A stretch of 6,884 bases of DNA from Clostridiales bacterium UBA2658 (GTDB lineage: Bacteria > Bacillota > Clostridia > Oscillospirales > Oscillospiraceae), in NCBI GenBank assembly GCA_002359425.1, contig DEMY01000095.1, positions 17,465 to 24,348 on the forward strand, read 5' to 3'. Below are positions 1-5,801 of the stretch, in pieces. Numbering within the stretch: the first letter of the stretch is position 1; each line of letters begins with the position of its first letter. The position numbers were made by a program, and so were the translations under genes. The notes under the pieces were generated by a model that saw only the letters and a program-made list of their open reading frames with translations, ran no database searches and was not told the DNA's origin.

Positions 1-1490
1 TGCGCGTCCGCCTCTTTTACATAGACGAAGCCGCGCGTTACAATGTCCGGGCCGGAAATAAGGCTTGCGTCCTCGCTTGAAAGCGTCATGACGATGACGA
101 CCATGCCGTCCTGCGCCAGATGCCGCCTGTCGCGGAGAACGACGCTGCCAACGTCGCCAACGCCGGTACCGTCCACCAGCACCTTGCCCGCCGGGACGTT
201 TCCGCCAAGCTTTACGCTCTTTCTCGTGACCTCAACGATGCGGCCAATGTCGCCAACAACAATGTTTTTCGGGTCAATGCCCATGGTCTTCGCGACTTCG
301 GCGTGCGTACGCAGATGGCGCTGCTCGCCGTGAACAGGCATGAAGAATTTTGGCTGGGTCAGCGCCATCATCATTTTGAGATCCTCGCGGCAGCCATGGC
401 CGGAGACGTGCAGACCCTCAAGCTTGTCGTAAACGACCTCCGCGCCCTTCATGAACAGCTCGTTGATCACGCGGCCAATCGTCGTTTCGTTGCCCGGAAT
501 GGCGGAGGCGGAGATGATGACCCGGTCGCCTGCGTCGATCTCGACCTGACGGTGCTCGGAAAATGCCATGCGGTATAGGGCGGACATGGCTTCACCCTGA
601 CTGCCCGTCGTGATGATAACGAGCTTTTTCTTCGGAACAGAGTTAATCTGATTGATGTCAATGAGCGTCCCGTCCGGCACGGTCATGTAGCCGAGGTCTA
701 CGGCGACGCGCATGACCTGCTCCATGCTCCGGCCCGTGACAGCGACCTTGCGGCCATACTTTGCCGCCGAATTTATGACCTGCTGAAGGCGCTGGACGTT
801 TGATGCAAAGGTCGTCACGATAATTCGCTTGTCGCAGTCCTTGAAGAGCTGGTCGAAGCGCGCGCCCACGCAGCACTCACTCTCCGAATGCCCCGGGCGC
901 TCAACGTTCGTGGAGTCTGCCAGCAGCATGAGGACGCCCTCTTTTCCGAGCTGGCCAAAGCGGGTCAGATCAATCATGCCGGATTCGACCGGCGTCACAT
1001 CGATCTTAAAGTCGCCCGTGTGGATAACGACGCCGATCGGCGTTCTGATGGCAAGCGCGACGGAGTCCGCGATACTGTGGTTGACGTGGATAAGCTCCAC
1101 ACCGAAGCAGCCCGCGCGGAATTTCTGACCGGCCTCCATTTCGTTGATCGTGGTCTTTTCGAGAAGGCCATGCTCCTCGAGCTTGAGCTTGATGAGGCCG
1201 GCTGTCAGGCGCGTGCAGTAGAGCGGGGCGTCGATGTCCCGCAGAAGGTACGGCAAGCCGCCGATATGGTCCTCATGCCCGTGCGTCAGAACGATGGCGC
1301 GAATGCGGTTTTTGTTCTGGACAAGGTAGGTGAAGTCCGGGATGACAATGTCAACGCCGTACATCTCCTCGTCCGGAAAGCTCAGGCCGCAATCGACAAC
1401 AAGAATGTCGTCGCCATACTCATAGACCGTAAGGTTTTTGCCGATCTCGTTGAGTCCGCCAAGGGGGATAATTTTCAATTTTGATGCCAT
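1..1490 (-). CDS. rnj: Ribonuclease J (partial, C-terminus beyond window)
   Basis: Metallo-beta-lactamase/beta-CASP ribonuclease with endonuclease and 5'-to-3' exonuclease activity, acting in the cytoplasm on mRNA decay and rRNA maturation. Translating the minus strand from 1490 gives 496 residues with no stop, so roughly 60 of the usual ~555 are missing at the left edge. Seen: N-terminus MASKLKIIPLGGLNEIGKN; zinc motif HGHEDH at residues 70-75; further ligands H138 (in VNHS) and D160 (in HTGDFK); ADSTN at 191-195; phosphate-pocket TTGSQGE at 294-300; beta-CASP HxSGH at 361-365; H387 in PVHGE. All catalytic positions known for the family are intact. The ATG is preceded by AAAGGAG (1510-1504) at a slightly long spacing of 13 nt, and the family N-terminus begins exactly there. 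It is probably a single-gene transcript, since candidate terminators separate it from recR upstream. Whether it is the J1 or J2 type cannot be told from this one gene. Confidence 0.96.
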   Translation of the reverse strand, partial: MASKLKIIPLGGLNEIGKNLTVYEYGDDILVVDCGLSFPDEEMYGVDIVIPDFTYLVQNKNRIRAIVLTHGHEDHIGGLPYLLRDIDAPLYCTRLTAGLIKLKLEEHGLLEKTTINEMEAGQKFRAGCFGVELIHVNHSIADSVALAIRTPIGVVIHTGDFKIDVTPVESGMIDLTRFGQLGKEGVLMLLADSTNVERPGHSESECCVGARFDQLFKDCDKRIIVTTFASNVQRLQQVINSAAKYGRKVAVTGRSMEQVMRVAVDLGYMTVPDGTLIDINQINSVPKKKLVIITTGSQGEAMSALYRMAFSEHRQVEIDAGDRVIISASAIPGNETTIGRVINELFMKGAEVVYDKLEGLHVSGHGCREDLKMMMALTQPKFFMPVHGEQRHLRTHAEVAKTMGIDPKNIVVGDIGRIVEVTRKSVKLGGNVPAGKVLVDGTGVGDVGSVVLRDRRHLAQDGMVVIVMTLSSEDASLISGPDIVTRGFVYVKEADA

Positions 1491-1503
1491 AATGGATAGA
1501 ATT

Positions 1504-1510
1504 CTCCTTT
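1504..1510 (-). promoter_or_regulatory. Ribosome binding site of rnj
   Basis: AAAGGAG on the minus strand, 13 nt before the ATG at 1490. The spacing is longer than the 7-10 nt of the other genes here, which may weaken initiation. No closer Shine-Dalgarno sequence exists. Confidence 0.7.
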
Positions 1511-1575
1511 GAAATATGAAAAAATATGCGATCAGAATGTAACTGGGTATAGTAAGAAACGGACGTTCAGAAAAC

Positions 1576-1604
1576 ATTATAACCGCCCTGCAACGCGGAT
1601 ATAA
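1576..1604 (-). promoter_or_regulatory. Candidate promoter of rnj
   Basis: A perfect TATAAT (1581-1576, minus strand) lies about 85 bp upstream of the rnj start. At 17-nt spacing the -35 would be TTATAT (1604-1599), a poor match to TTGACA, so the call rests mainly on the -10 and on the position between the recR terminator candidates and rnj. It predicts a leader of roughly 80 nt. Confidence 0.4.
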
Positions 1605-1648
1605 TGGTAGCCGTCGCAAATTACCCATTTGATTTTGATCTATGAAGA

Positions 1649-1662
1649 TGTACTCGCGTACA
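1649..1662. repeat. Perfect inverted repeat upstream of rnj
   Basis: TGTAC-TCGC-GTACA, two perfect 5-bp arms with a 4-bp centre, about 70 bp upstream of the candidate rnj -10 and just beyond the GC-rich hairpin. It could be a repressor or activator site or a small hairpin. It does not match the Firmicute LexA box. Function unknown. Confidence 0.4.
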
Positions 1663-1669
1663 AAATTCC

Positions 1670-1701
1670 AAAATGAAAAGGCGGGGCCTTTCGGACGCCC
1701 C
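1670..1701 (-). terminator. Likely rho-independent terminator after recR
   Basis: On the minus strand GGGGC (1701-1697) pairs with GCCCC (1687-1683). An alternative fold is GGGG/CCCC plus an inner CC-GAAA-GG with a GNRA tetraloop and a 3-nt bulge. GCC and then TTTTCATTTT follow. The T-rich side is only on the minus strand, so it would end transcripts coming from rpe-recR. The stem is short and the T-run is interrupted. Confidence 0.55.
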
Positions 1702-1808
1702 ATAGGAATGATGATTTCCAATAAATCACATGATTATACTTGCCCGACACTGCGGCTATGATAAGTTTCTATAATTAAATTAACACGTTTTTGTTCAAAT
1801 TGCAAGAG

Positions 1809-1829
1809 AAAAAAGTCACATTTCGCGAC
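1809..1829 (-). terminator. Weak terminator-like hairpin overlapping the recR stop codon
   Basis: On the minus strand GTCGC (1829-1825), loop GAAAT, then GTGAC (1819-1815) forms a 5-bp stem with one G-U pair, followed at once by six T (1814-1809). The recR TGA lies in the 3' arm. The T-run is good but the stem is weak, so it may be only partly active, or a chance structure. Confidence 0.3.
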
Positions 1830-2415
1830 GGCCCTCTAAAGCGCGCGAAAGGGTCGCCTCGTCCGCATACTCCAAATTGGAGCCTACCGGGATACCGTAG
1901 GCAAGGCGCGACACCTTGACACCAAAGGGTTTCAGGAGGCGCGAAACGTACATAGCGGTGGTGTCCCCCTCGGTGTCCGGGTTTGTCGCCATGATAACCT
2001 CCTCGACGCCGCCCATGGATACGCGCTCTACAAGCTCTGAAATTTTGAGATCGTCCGGCCCAATATGGTTCATAGGGGACATGACCCCATGCAGAACATG
2101 GTAAACGCCCTTGTACTCGCGCCCGCGCTCGAACGACAGCACGTCGCGCGGCTCGGCAACGACGCAGATAACGCCCTTGTCGCGCTTTTCGTCCGCGCAA
2201 ACGGCGCACTTCTCTCCGTCTGTCAGGTTCTGGCACACGGGGCAGCAGTGGACGCTCTTTTTCGCGTCCAAAATGGCCTGCGCAAAGCGCTCCGATTCCC
2301 CATCCGGCAGGGAGAGGACATAAAACGCAAGCCGTTGCGCGCTCTTTTTGCCGACACCGGGAAGCGCGGCGAATTTGTCGATGAGGTTTTCAAGGGAGGG
2401 CGGAAAAAAGGCCAT
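1816..2415 (-). CDS. recR: Recombination mediator protein RecR
   Basis: Toroidal DNA-binding protein that works with RecO (and RecF) to load RecA onto single-stranded DNA during gap repair. The 199 residues match the usual length of about 198-200. Domains in order: N-terminal helix-hairpin-helix with LPGVGKKSAQRLA at 18-30; a zinc finger with C58, C61, C70 and C73 (an extra Cys at 57); a Toprim domain starting VICVVAEPRDVLSFE (82-96) with the acidic NPDTEGDTT at 145-153; and a C-terminal segment with RLAYGIPVGSNLEYAD at 170-185. The ATG at 2415 has AAAGGAG at a 9-nt distance and lies 20 nt after the rpe stop, so the two genes are almost certainly cotranscribed. In many Firmicutes recR follows dnaX and ybaB; here it follows rpe instead. 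Confidence 0.97.
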   Translation of the reverse strand: MAFFPPSLENLIDKFAALPGVGKKSAQRLAFYVLSLPDGESERFAQAILDAKKSVHCCPVCQNLTDGEKCAVCADEKRDKGVICVVAEPRDVLSFERGREYKGVYHVLHGVMSPMNHIGPDDLKISELVERVSMGGVEEVIMATNPDTEGDTTAMYVSRLLKPFGVKVSRLAYGIPVGSNLEYADEATLSRALEGRREM

Positions 2416-2435
2416 ACGGGTGTGCTCCTTTTATG

Positions 2436-3089
2436 TTATGCGTTTCTGATGGCGTCCATCGCGGCTTTGCGGTCGTCTTTTTTGAAAATGGCGCTTCCGG
2501 CAACAAGCACATTTGCGCCTGCGTCCTTGCAAGCCCTGGCTGTAACGGGGTCGATGCCGCCGTCCACCTCAAGCTCGCAGCCCGCGTTCAATCCGTCGAT
2601 CATGCGGCGGACAGCCTTAATTTTGGGAAGCTGATCCTCCATGAAGCTCTGCCCGCCAAAGCCCGGCTCGACGGTCATGATGAGAACGAGGTCCAAAAGG
2701 CCGATGTACGGCAGCAGCGTTTCGGACGGCGTAAGCGGCTTTAAGGACAGCCCGACTTTTTTACCGCACTTTTTGACCCCGCGGATGGCGTCGAACAGGT
2801 CCTGCGGCTGGTCAGCCTCCAAATGGAACGTGACCAAATCCGCACCCGCATCGCAAAAGGCTTTCACATAGCGGTGCGGCCGATCGATCATGAGGTGCAC
2901 GTCCAGAAACATGTCCGTCGCTTTGCGGAGCGACGCGACGACCGGGATGCCGATGGAGATGTTTGGTACGAAAATACCGTCCATCACATCGACATGCAGA
3001 TACTCCGCGCCGGCGCTCTGAACAGCCGTTATATCGGGCATTAAATCCGCAAAATTCGCGGAAAGTATGGAAGGCGAAAGCTTTGTCAT
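2436..3089 (-). CDS. rpe: Ribulose-phosphate 3-epimerase
   Basis: Interconverts D-ribulose 5-phosphate and D-xylulose 5-phosphate in the non-oxidative pentose phosphate pathway; cytoplasmic TIM-barrel metalloenzyme. The 217-residue product is of normal length. Seen: SPSILSANF at 5-13 with S7; metal ligands H32 and D34 in LHVDVMDG; H65 in DVHLMID; MTVEPGFGGQ at 138-147; D176 in EVDGGI, the second catalytic aspartate; phosphate-binding GANVLVAGSAIF at 191-202. The start at 3089 is chosen because AGGAGG (3105-3100) sits 10 nt before it and the family N-terminus begins with this Met. The reading frame stays open upstream to a GTG at 3128, which has no ribosome binding site. First gene of the rpe-recR transcript. 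Confidence 0.97.
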   Translation of the reverse strand: MTKLSPSILSANFADLMPDITAVQSAGAEYLHVDVMDGIFVPNISIGIPVVASLRKATDMFLDVHLMIDRPHRYVKAFCDAGADLVTFHLEADQPQDLFDAIRGVKKCGKKVGLSLKPLTPSETLLPYIGLLDLVLIMTVEPGFGGQSFMEDQLPKIKAVRRMIDGLNAGCELEVDGGIDPVTARACKDAGANVLVAGSAIFKKDDRKAAMDAIRNA

Positions 3090-3099
3090 TTTGTGGTTT

Positions 3100-3105
3100 C
3101 CTCCT
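3100..3105 (-). promoter_or_regulatory. Ribosome binding site deciding the rpe start
   Basis: Perfect AGGAGG on the minus strand, 10 nt before the ATG at 3089. It rules out the upstream in-frame start at 3128. Confidence 0.9.
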
Positions 3106-3107
3106 GT

Positions 3108-3146
3108 GGTATGAACGAAGTTTGGCACGACGGCATAGGTATGAAC
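3108..3146. repeat. 9-bp direct repeat in the rpe leader
   Basis: GGTATGAAC occurs at 3108-3116 and again at 3138-3146, exactly 30 bp apart (GTTCATACC in the rpe leader sense). The copy nearest the gene almost touches the Shine-Dalgarno sequence. It may be a binding site pair or chance. Confidence 0.35.
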
Positions 3147-3167
3147 AGTCGGAACGCGCGCGCCGGC

Positions 3168-3219
3168 TTTGAGATACGGGGACGGAGGGCTTCATCTTTC
3201 CGTCCCCGGCGGACTCAAA
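3168..3219 (-). promoter_or_regulatory. Long hairpin at the 5' end of the rpe-recR leader
   Basis: A perfect 10-bp stem (3177-3186 with 3199-3208), extendable inward by two G-U and one G-C pair around a CTTCAT-type loop, is enclosed after a 3/5-nt internal loop by a second 6-bp stem, TTTGAG (3168-3173) with CTCAAA (3214-3219). It lies 7-10 nt after the predicted rpe transcription start and outside the murD transcript. No T-run follows on either strand, so it is not a typical terminator or attenuator. It is a possible mRNA-stabilising 5' structure or a regulatory leader; I do not recognise a riboswitch class. Confidence 0.6.
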
Positions 3220-3233
3220 CACTTTTAATCTAT

Positions 3234-3262
3234 ATTATATCGCAGCAAACGCCTGCTTGCAA
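3234..3262 (-). promoter_or_regulatory. Promoter of rpe-recR
   Basis: Sigma-A-like: -35 TTGCAA (3262-3257), 17-nt spacer, -10 TATAAT (3239-3234) on the minus strand. It predicts a start at about 3229-3226 and a leader of about 137 nt before rpe. Confidence 0.75.
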
Positions 3263-3273
3263 GTCAAACTGAC
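3263..3273. repeat. Small inverted repeat between the divergent promoters
   Basis: GTCA-AAC-TGAC, 4-bp arms around a 3-bp centre, located just upstream of the rpe -35 and about 18 bp upstream of the murD -35. The position would suit a shared regulator, but the arms are short and chance is quite possible. Confidence 0.2.
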
Positions 3274-3291
3274 AGACCCGGCATAAATAGG

Positions 3292-3320
3292 TTGTCAACG
3301 AAGCGCATTTGCGTTATAAT
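3292..3320 (+). promoter_or_regulatory. Promoter of the murD operon
   Basis: -35 TTGTCA (3292-3297), 17-nt spacer, -10 TATAAT (3315-3320): near-consensus sigma-A promoter. It predicts a start near 3327 and a leader of only about 20 nt. Its -10 lies over the possible upstream TTG at 3309, which excludes that codon as the murD start from this promoter. Confidence 0.85.
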
Positions 3321-3330
3321 GATTGCTCTG

Positions 3331-3338
3331 AAAGGTGG
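3331..3338 (+). promoter_or_regulatory. Ribosome binding site of murD
   Basis: AAAGGTGG ends 9 nt before the ATG at 3348 and supports that start. Confidence 0.8.
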
Positions 3339-3347
3339 GTTCTGAAT

Positions 3348-4730
3348 ATGACTTTAGAAGAATATCTTTCCTCTCTGAAGGGTAGACGCGTCGCGGTCGT
3401 GGGCTACGGCGTATCCAACGCGCCCCTTACAGAGCTTCTTTTATCGCACGGCTGCGACGTGACTGTCCGCGACAAGCGCACACCGCTCCAGTTCGCAGAT
3501 GCAGAGATTCTAAAGGAGCGCGGCGCGAAGCTGCGTCTGGGCGAGGACTATCTCGGGGAGCTGACCGAGGACGTCATTTTCCGCACGCCGGGCCTGCACC
3601 CATTCACGCCGGAGCTTGTCGAGGCTGTCAAAAACGGCAGCGAGCTGACCTCCGAAATGGAGGCCTTTTTCAAGGTATGCCCCTGCCACACCATAGCCGT
3701 CACGGGCAGCGACGGCAAAACAACAACCTCAACCCTCATCGCCACTTTATTAAAGGAGTCTGGCCACACGGTCTATCTCGGCGGCAACATCGGCGCGCCG
3801 CTGCTCGATAAGGTTCCGAAGATGCAGAAGAACGACTTCGCGGTGCTCGAACTCAGTTCCTTTCAGCTCCACAGCATGAAGTGCAGGCCGGAGGTCGCGG
3901 TCATTACAAACATCTCCCCGAACCACCTGGACGTGCATCCGACGCTGGAGGACTACATCGACGCGAAAACGAACATTTATAAAATGCAGGACAAAAGCTG
4001 CCGCCTCGTTTTGAACGCAGATGACGCGCACACGCCTGCGTTTGCGAGCGAGGCGAAAAGCGATATCCGTTATTTTGCCTACGGACATTCGATCCCGAGC
4101 GGCTGCTTCTGCGTGGACGAACTCATTTATTCCGCGCACAACTATGAGGTCAGGGAGATCGACACGACCTCCGGCATTCTCATTCCCGGCATACACAATG
4201 TCGAAAACTTCATGGCAGCTTACGCGGCGACAGACGGATACATTACGGACACGGCCTTCCGCCACGTCGCAAAAACTTTCCCTGGCGTTGCGCACCGCAT
4301 TGAGCTTATCCGCGAGTGGAACGGCGTCAAGTTCTACAACGACTCGATCGCCTCAAGCCCCACGCGCACCATCGCGGGCCTGCGCTGCTTTACAAAGGTA
4401 AAGCCCATCCTTATCGCCGGCGGACACGACAAGTACGTTCCGTTCGAGGATCTCGGCACTGAGATTGTCGAGCGCGTCAAGGCCCTGTATCTCACGGGCG
4501 AGACTGCCGAGCGCATCAAAAAGGCCGTTCTGGATACACCGGGCTATAACCGGCTGACCCTGCCCATTTACATCATAGACGACTTCAAAGAGGTGGTCCT
4601 TGCCGCCGCAAACAGCGCGGAGGAAGGCGACGTCGTCATTCTCTCCCCCGCCTGCTCGTCCTTTGACAAATTCAAAAACTTCGTTGAGCGCGGAAATACC
4701 TTCCGCAGCATCGTTTTGGGCTTGGAATAA
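3348..4730 (+). CDS. murD: UDP-N-acetylmuramoyl-L-alanine--D-glutamate ligase
   Basis: ATP-dependent cytoplasmic ligase adding D-glutamate to UDP-MurNAc-L-Ala, the second amino acid of the peptidoglycan stem peptide. The 460 residues fit the usual ~450. Seen: N-terminal Rossmann-like UDP-binding segment VAVVGYGVSNAPL at 15-27; P-loop VTGSDGKTTTSTL at 118-130; GGNIGAPLL at 145-153; LELSSFQL at 167-174; ITNISPNHLDVH at 186-197; K207 in DYIDAKTNI, at the position of the carbamylated lysine; GIHNVENFMAA at 281-291; YNDSIASSPTRT at 330-341 and AGGHDK at 357-362; C-terminal SPACSSFDKFKNFVERG at 433-449. All expected motifs are present. It is the first gene of a plus-strand operon, 27 nt before an M42 peptidase gene, and stands alone rather than among other mur/fts genes. 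Confidence 0.97.
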   Translation: MTLEEYLSSLKGRRVAVVGYGVSNAPLTELLLSHGCDVTVRDKRTPLQFADAEILKERGAKLRLGEDYLGELTEDVIFRTPGLHPFTPELVEAVKNGSELTSEMEAFFKVCPCHTIAVTGSDGKTTTSTLIATLLKESGHTVYLGGNIGAPLLDKVPKMQKNDFAVLELSSFQLHSMKCRPEVAVITNISPNHLDVHPTLEDYIDAKTNIYKMQDKSCRLVLNADDAHTPAFASEAKSDIRYFAYGHSIPSGCFCVDELIYSAHNYEVREIDTTSGILIPGIHNVENFMAAYAATDGYITDTAFRHVAKTFPGVAHRIELIREWNGVKFYNDSIASSPTRTIAGLRCFTKVKPILIAGGHDKYVPFEDLGTEIVERVKALYLTGETAERIKKAVLDTPGYNRLTLPIYIIDDFKEVVLAAANSAEEGDVVILSPACSSFDKFKNFVERGNTFRSIVLGLE

Positions 4731-4743
4731 ACCATCACAGCAG

Positions 4744-4749
4744 AAAGGA
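4744..4749 (+). promoter_or_regulatory. Ribosome binding site deciding a TTG start
   Basis: AAAGGA lies 8 nt before the TTG at 4758. The next in-frame Met is residue 8, without a Shine-Dalgarno sequence at suitable distance, so TTG is the best start for the first M42 gene. Confidence 0.75.
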
Positions 4750-4757
4750 AAACCGAT

Positions 4758-5741
4758 TTGGAACTGAAAGAAACGATCATGGAGCTTTGCTCCCTCCCGG
4801 CCCCCTCGGGCTTTGAGGACAGGGCCTTCGCGTATGTGAAGGAAAAGCTCGCTCCTTACACGGATGAAATACACACGGATGCCATGGGAAACCTCATTGC
4901 CGTCAAAAGCTGCGGCAAACCCGGCGCAAAAAAGCTCATGCTGGATGCGCACATGGACGAGATCGGTCTCATCGTAACGGGCCACGAGGAGGGCTTTTTG
5001 CGCTTTTCGACCCTCGGCGGCGTTGATCAGCGGATGCTTCCGGCGCGCGAGGTAAAAATTCTCACAGACCCGCCCATTTTCGGCGTCATCGTAACGTTGC
5101 CTGTCCATTACCTGACGGAGGACGAGATGGAAAAATCCATCGACGCGGACAAGCTCTTTATCGACGTCGGCCTCACGCAGGAGGAGGCTGAAAAACAGGT
5201 TCCGCTCGGAACCCCCGTCGTTTACGCGGGCGGCGTCTATGAACTGACCGAAACCGTTCTGAGCGGCAAGTCGCTCGACGACCGTTCCTGTGTTTCCATC
5301 ATTCTAAAGCTCATGGAGACGCTCGCGGACAAGGACCTCGACGTCGATCTGTACTGCCTTATTTCAACGCAGGAGGAGCTCGGCACACGCGGTGCAATTG
5401 TCGGAGCATACAGCGTCGAGCCGGACTATGCCGTCGCGCTCGATGTAACCTTTGCCTCGACACCGGACACAAAAAAGGGAGAGACGATGGAACTGCGCAA
5501 GGGCGCAGCCATCGGCGTCGGCCCAAACATGCACAGGGTGCTCACTGAAAAGATTATTGCCATCTCCAAGGAAAAGGACATTCCCTATCAGCTCGAAATC
5601 ATGGGCGGCAACACGGGAACAAATGGATGGCCCATTCAGGTCTCCCGCACGGGCGTGGCGACAACGGTCGTCTCGCTTCCGATCCGGTGTATGCAGACGC
5701 CAGCCGAAACGATGGACCTTTCAGACGCGGAGGCGGGGTAA
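4758..5741 (+). CDS. M42-family aminopeptidase, C-terminally truncated and missing one metal ligand
   Basis: Member of the dinuclear-metal M42 aminopeptidases (FrvX/YsdC/TET type), which in the family form cytoplasmic dodecamers trimming peptides. 327 residues from a TTG start. Seen: PSGFED at 16-21; TDAMGNLIAVK at 40-50; H65 and D67 in DAHMDEIG; bridging D174 in SLDDRSC; E206-E207 in TQEELGTRG; D229 in ALDVT; GGNTGTNGWPIQVSR at 283-297. Two oddities sit close together. The conserved RY(M/I)H(T/S)P motif reads RCMQTP (310-315), so the last metal ligand His is Gln313 and the preceding Tyr is Cys. A TAA at 5739 ends the frame early: reading past it gives TLISEFALALGKE, a typical C-terminal helix, to a TGA at 5801 that would overlap the next gene by 8 nt. 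So the ancestral protein was about 347 residues. Either a decaying or repurposed subunit, or sequence error. Cotranscribed with murD by spacing. Confidence 0.88.
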   Translation: MELKETIMELCSLPAPSGFEDRAFAYVKEKLAPYTDEIHTDAMGNLIAVKSCGKPGAKKLMLDAHMDEIGLIVTGHEEGFLRFSTLGGVDQRMLPAREVKILTDPPIFGVIVTLPVHYLTEDEMEKSIDADKLFIDVGLTQEEAEKQVPLGTPVVYAGGVYELTETVLSGKSLDDRSCVSIILKLMETLADKDLDVDLYCLISTQEELGTRGAIVGAYSVEPDYAVALDVTFASTPDTKKGETMELRKGAAIGVGPNMHRVLTEKIIAISKEKDIPYQLEIMGGNTGTNGWPIQVSRTGVATTVVSLPIRCMQTPAETMDLSDAEAG

Positions 5742-5801
5742 ACGCTCATTTCGGAATTTGCGCTTGCGCTCGGCAAGGAAGGAGACACACAGAATGCTTG
5801 A
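5742..5801 (+). pseudogene. Remnant C-terminal codons of the first M42 gene
   Basis: In the same frame as the upstream gene, the bases after its TAA encode TLISEFALALGKEGDTQNA and then stop at TGA 5799-5801. The composition and position match the closing helix of M42 peptidases. The segment also contains the Shine-Dalgarno sequence of the next gene. Confidence 0.6.
5779..5784 (+). promoter_or_regulatory. Ribosome binding site of the second M42 gene
   Basis: AAGGAG, within the longer purine run AAGGAAGGAG, ends 9 nt before the ATG at 5794. It fixes that start, although the frame stays open upstream to 5452. Confidence 0.85.

Larger units (their letters stand above)
1491..1815. other. 325-bp intergenic region between recR and rnj
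   Basis: AT-rich stretch without a convincing coding frame on either strand. Read along the minus strand it holds a possible terminator touching the recR stop, about 100 nt of unassigned AT-rich sequence, a GC-rich terminator-like hairpin, a short perfect inverted repeat, a TATAAT candidate promoter and the rnj leader with its ribosome binding site. The 100-nt piece between the two terminator candidates (about 1809-1702) contains short local hairpins and a TATAAT on the minus strand, but I do not recognise a known RNA family in it. Confidence 0.6.

Noticed and set aside
888..1484. 198-codon plus-strand open frame
   Set aside because: Antisense to RNase J, whose motifs run continuously through the same bases.
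1600..1605. Plus-strand TATAAT
   Set aside because: No good -35 and no plus-strand gene within reach; likely an AT-rich coincidence opposite the rnj promoter region.
3090..3128. Upstream GTG start for rpe at 3128
   Set aside because: No ribosome binding site; would add 13 residues absent from the family; AGGAGG points to 3089.
3086..3136. 16-codon leader peptide overlapping the rpe ATG
   Set aside because: No Shine-Dalgarno sequence before its ATG and no run of regulatory codons; probably chance.
3309..3347. Upstream TTG start for murD
   Set aside because: The codon lies just before and under the -10 box and upstream of the predicted transcription start. The ATG at 3348 has a proper ribosome binding site and the usual MurD N-terminus.
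4353..5108. 251-codon open frame on the minus strand
   Set aside because: Antisense to murD and the first M42 gene, both with full family motifs; no ribosome binding site and no recognisable domain. Long antisense frames are common in GC-rich codon usage.
5452..5793. Extended N-terminus of the second M42 gene back to 5452
   Set aside because: This part is a shifted frame inside the first M42 gene, arginine/serine rich; the true start at 5794 has a strong ribosome binding site.
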